Part shown: positions 61,301-64,000 of the stretch, in pieces | How positions within the stretch are numbered: the stretch's first letter is position 1 | Layout of the letters: each line of letters begins with the position of its first letter | NCBI GenBank assembly: GCA_022885665.1 | Contig: JAGQDJ010000068.1 | Location: forward strand, 1-64,000 | Length of the DNA: 64,000 nucleotides | Direction of reading: 5' to 3' | From: Triops longicaudatus | Lineage: Eukaryota > Arthropoda > Branchiopoda > Notostraca > Triopsidae | Notes under the pieces: generated by a model | Seen by the model: only the letters and a program-made list of their open reading frames with translations | Told to the model about the DNA's origin: nothing | Database searches by the model: none | Translations under genes and position numbers: made by a program

Positions 61301-63995
61301 AAACCTCGTAGAAACTTTCCTAATTTGCAATATACAGTAATATAACAAACTACGCGAAATGTAACCCCGGATCAGCTGCTTTGAGGTACTTTTTCCCGTC
61401 TTTCAGCCAAGCTTTTCTGCAAAAATAGGAACTTAACAAAACCCACTCAAGGAAAATGAACCTTGTTCACGATAACGAGCGAGGTAACTAGGTACGAATA
61501 TGTCGTTCCAAACTCGTACCAGCGAGAAATCCTACCAAACTTTGCTTCCTTGAAAAAGAAGGGGAAAAAAGGAGCGTCCTTACCCAGTGTCGCACATCCT
61601 TGTCTTCATCTTCCATTTCATGTACGACTATACGCAGAATATCCTCTACATATTTGTGCATGTGTTGTTTGCCGTAGAGCACTATCGTGTACAGGAGTTT
61701 AGCTCCTTGCGTCCGCATTTCAGGTCGCCAGTCCTCAGCCAGCCGCTCAATATGCGACCAAATGCAAGACCAAAGCTGACTCACAACACGGTAACAACCC
61801 AATTCTGCTGTAGAACCTTTTCAACACAAAGAAATACAAAGCTGTTATCAATAAATAATGAAAAATAAATAAACAGTTTTATTTGTTGAAAAAATAGTGA
61901 ACATAAAGAAACAAAATTAAGTACAAAAATAAACTAAAGAAAACAATTAAATAAATAATATACATATAAAATAAATATAAATAAAAATACGTACATAAAT
62001 AAATAATTAATATAGATAAAAATACGCAAATAAAATAAACGAATAAAACACGCGTGAAGGTAGCAAAAAGTACATAATCAAACAAGTGATGCACGTATGT
62101 CTTCTCGAGCCAGAAAATCTCGCATTCTCCTAAATACTAACACAATGCAAGGACATAAATTAACAGATCAGACTACCTTGACTTTATTACTGTTATTTAT
62201 AGACTAAGTCCACAGAAAAGACGAAATTGCGAATAGGCACCGGGGCGGAAAAAAAAAGAATAGGAAAGAAAAGTTACGAGATGAACTGAAAATGAGATAA
62301 GACAAAAGTAAAACTGTGTTAAGGAGAAATAAAAGTAGAGAAAAAATAAGGAAATACGAAGAAATTAAGCAAATAAAGAGAAACTTAAAATGCATTACTT
62401 AAAATACAAAAGGACGGAAGTAAAGAAAATATAAAACGAAGAAAAGACTGTTTTTCAAGAGCGATTGTTTTCGCGATGCCAACAACAAGAAATGTCAAAC
62501 ATACCTCCAAACTTGTCTAAATCAAATTGCGTCCCTTGTTCTTTCTCGTGTTTGTAACAAGTTTCGCCCAGCATTTTCCAAGCCTGTTCTGCGTCATAAG
62601 CAACTTCTTTTATTCCGTCGCCAAGGCTAAGAGGTTTGCAACAAAAATTATTAGCCATTTTTCTGGGAGTAAAATATTCTACAAATACATAATAAGAAAT
62701 GGCATGCTTCGCTTCCTAAACGGATTCAGTTGGCAAAAGAGAAAAAAATATTTAATAGAAACGAGACCCTAAAAGGGCATTGTCACAATTTCATTAAAAC
62801 TGTAACTCAACTAGGAACGTTTCCAAGACGGTCACTGAGTTTGCAAGACAAAAGAAACTAATGAAACATAACTTTTTTTACTCGCCGACAAGAATTTTTC
62901 ATATGAGAAAAATAAACGTTTTTCTTGCATTCTTTCGCAAGGTCGGAGACCAAAAAGTATATGATGTACCTGATTAGTAGTAAGGGAAGCAAAGAAGACG
63001 CCTGCGGTTCGTAAGCCAAATATTTCTGTAAGACCGGAGAAATACTGCGTACCACGGCGAGCCTGACTTGAGGGTTTCCATCGTTCAATAAATGTGCTAA
63101 AACGGGAATTACGTCCTCCAGCCGAGCGCAGTGGTTGGATTTCAACACGTCTCCTAAATTACATACATCTTAGTCTTACATGCAAGTTTATTAAATTAGA
63201 CGAAATTAGATTTATTTTCAGTACTTTTTTGCAAAATAAAATGCATACATTGTCGCAAATAAAAAATAGATTTAAAAAAGCTTCTTTATTGGTTTTAAGT
63301 GAAGTAGATTTTTTCCAATATATTTTAGGAAAATATATTAATGAAAAAAAATTGTTGCAAAGTGAAAAAAGAAACGAAATTTAACCTAAAGCCTCCAAAG
63401 CGGCAATTTTAACTCGACTCTGAGAATGTTTCAAAGCTTCTATCAGCGAGCTGGTTAAGGATTCTGACTGCAGATGAAAAGAGGTAGCAAGTTTCTTTGC
63501 AACTCTCCGAATAGTCGCACAAGCTTCTCGTTTGATATCGGGCGCGAAATCTGACACTGTGTGGTTGAGTATTGATATTATGGCGTTTATATGCAATAAA
63601 AAGGCTTCTTCGGTTAACGAGTGGTGTGTGATTAGTGCAGACAAGATCCGAATGAGAACGAGTCTCACTTCTTCCGACACTTCCACTTTAGGACTTAATC
63701 TGGACTTCAGTAGTGGAATAATACATTCGATAGCTGCTGGTGATATTTCTTTCTGGATTAATAAGTTGATGAGTAAGTGTGCAGCATGTTCCCGGACACT
63801 TTCGGAAGAGTCGGTTTCAATGCATTTTACAAGCGCTTTTAGAAGGACTTCGGGCACCGATGGAAGCGAGTTGACGTGAGAAGTTAACAGCGCCGACAGC
63901 GATTTTAACGCACTTAAACGAGTGAATTTGTTATTGTCTAGTAACTTAATAAGCTCGTCTTGTAACTCTGAGTTGAAATCTTGCTGTTCTGCCAT
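58382..63995 (-). CDS. DNAAF5: DNAAF5 (HEATR2) homologue, HEAT-repeat dynein-arm assembly factor, 11 exons
   Basis: Exons 63995-63386, 63153-62970, 62626-62505, 61816-61584, 60723-60520, 60367-60235, 60124-59984, 59181-59032, 58972-58715, 58655-58485 and 58413-58382 join in frame to 745 residues (human 855). It is alpha-helical HEAT repeat throughout. Diagnostic strings are FHLQSESLTSSLIEALKHSQ (human FHMQSESL), LEWRAGKTASILRTAALSCL and VLGRLDDVNEDVRCRAAQLA. DNAAF5 acts in the cytoplasm to preassemble axonemal dynein arms, so its presence indicates motile cilia or sperm flagella. The last exon adds only EALSKISVAS; reading through the donor instead gives another short tail, so the C-terminus is tentative. 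The start ATG is 5 bp from the window edge, so the promoter is outside. Confidence 0.92.
59455..59600. repeat. Alternating purine-pyrimidine tract in a DNAAF5 intron
   Basis: About 145 bp dominated by CA, TA, TG and CG steps (ACGTACATGTACACGTATA and similar), with short self-complementary TGTACA and ACGTACGT-like units. Such sequence can adopt Z-DNA or cruciform structure. Confidence 0.6.
61860..62060. repeat. AAATAAATA-rich low-complexity tract in a DNAAF5 intron
   Basis: Strongly A-rich, with repeated AAATAAATA and TACATA motifs. It lies in the intron between exons ending at 62505 and starting at 61816. Confidence 0.7.
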
Positions 63996-64000
63996 ATTTT

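Noticed and set aside
61363..61396. Extra 27-nt DNAAF5 exon (KSLAERREK)
   Set aside because: It has an acceptor and donor, but joining exon 61816-61584 directly to 60723-60520 gives a better match to the family (continuous with the human SAELVG region).
1..64000. Retrotransposon or DNA-transposase coding regions, CRISPR arrays, rRNA
   Set aside because: No reverse transcriptase, integrase or transposase motif, no regularly spaced repeat-spacer array, and no rRNA-like sequence was found on either strand.

Overview
This is animal nuclear DNA: AT-rich, gene-poor on the left and gene-dense on the right, with spliced genes (GT-AG introns, many only 48-100 nt). No bacterial-style operon, phage, CRISPR array or rRNA is seen. 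I could place ten protein genes by joining exons in frame and matching them to families I know. Two of them, a CYP307 (spook-type) P450 and a Neverland/DAF-36 Rieske oxygenase, belong to early ecdysteroid synthesis, which points to an arthropod or another ecdysozoan. A DNAAF5 gene implies a lineage that still builds axonemal dynein arms (motile cilia or flagellated sperm). The species cannot be named from sequence alone.

Layout. 1-17 kb: only a lone 5' exon of a peptide-type GPCR (minus, 2590-3037), repeats, and one unidentified exon-like stretch near 15.1-15.4 kb. 17.0-22.3 kb: a complete ten-exon M17 aminopeptidase of the W07G4.4 group (plus). 22.3-28.5 kb: nothing recognisable. 28.5-31.3 kb: three-exon CYP307 P450 (minus). 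31.3-42.0 kb: gene-free. 42.0-48.3 kb: seven-exon neverland (plus), so the two steroid genes point away from each other. 49.2-64.0 kb: six genes all on the minus strand: DNAAF5, METTL23, SLIRP-like, ACBD6, PDXDC1 and ADISSP (C20orf27). METTL23 and the SLIRP-like gene are only 20 nt apart.

How the genes relate. Neverland converts cholesterol to 7-dehydrocholesterol, and CYP307 enzymes are assigned to the following 'black box' steps, so the 28.5-48.3 kb interval is a candidate two-gene moulting-steroid cluster. The right-hand block looks like ordinary housekeeping genes packed tightly, perhaps partly co-transcribed. Repeats include a pogo/Tigger-like MITE family, a tRNA-derived SINE, a 53-bp tandem duplication, several strong hairpins, and a single-N assembly joint flanked by an exact 92-bp duplication.
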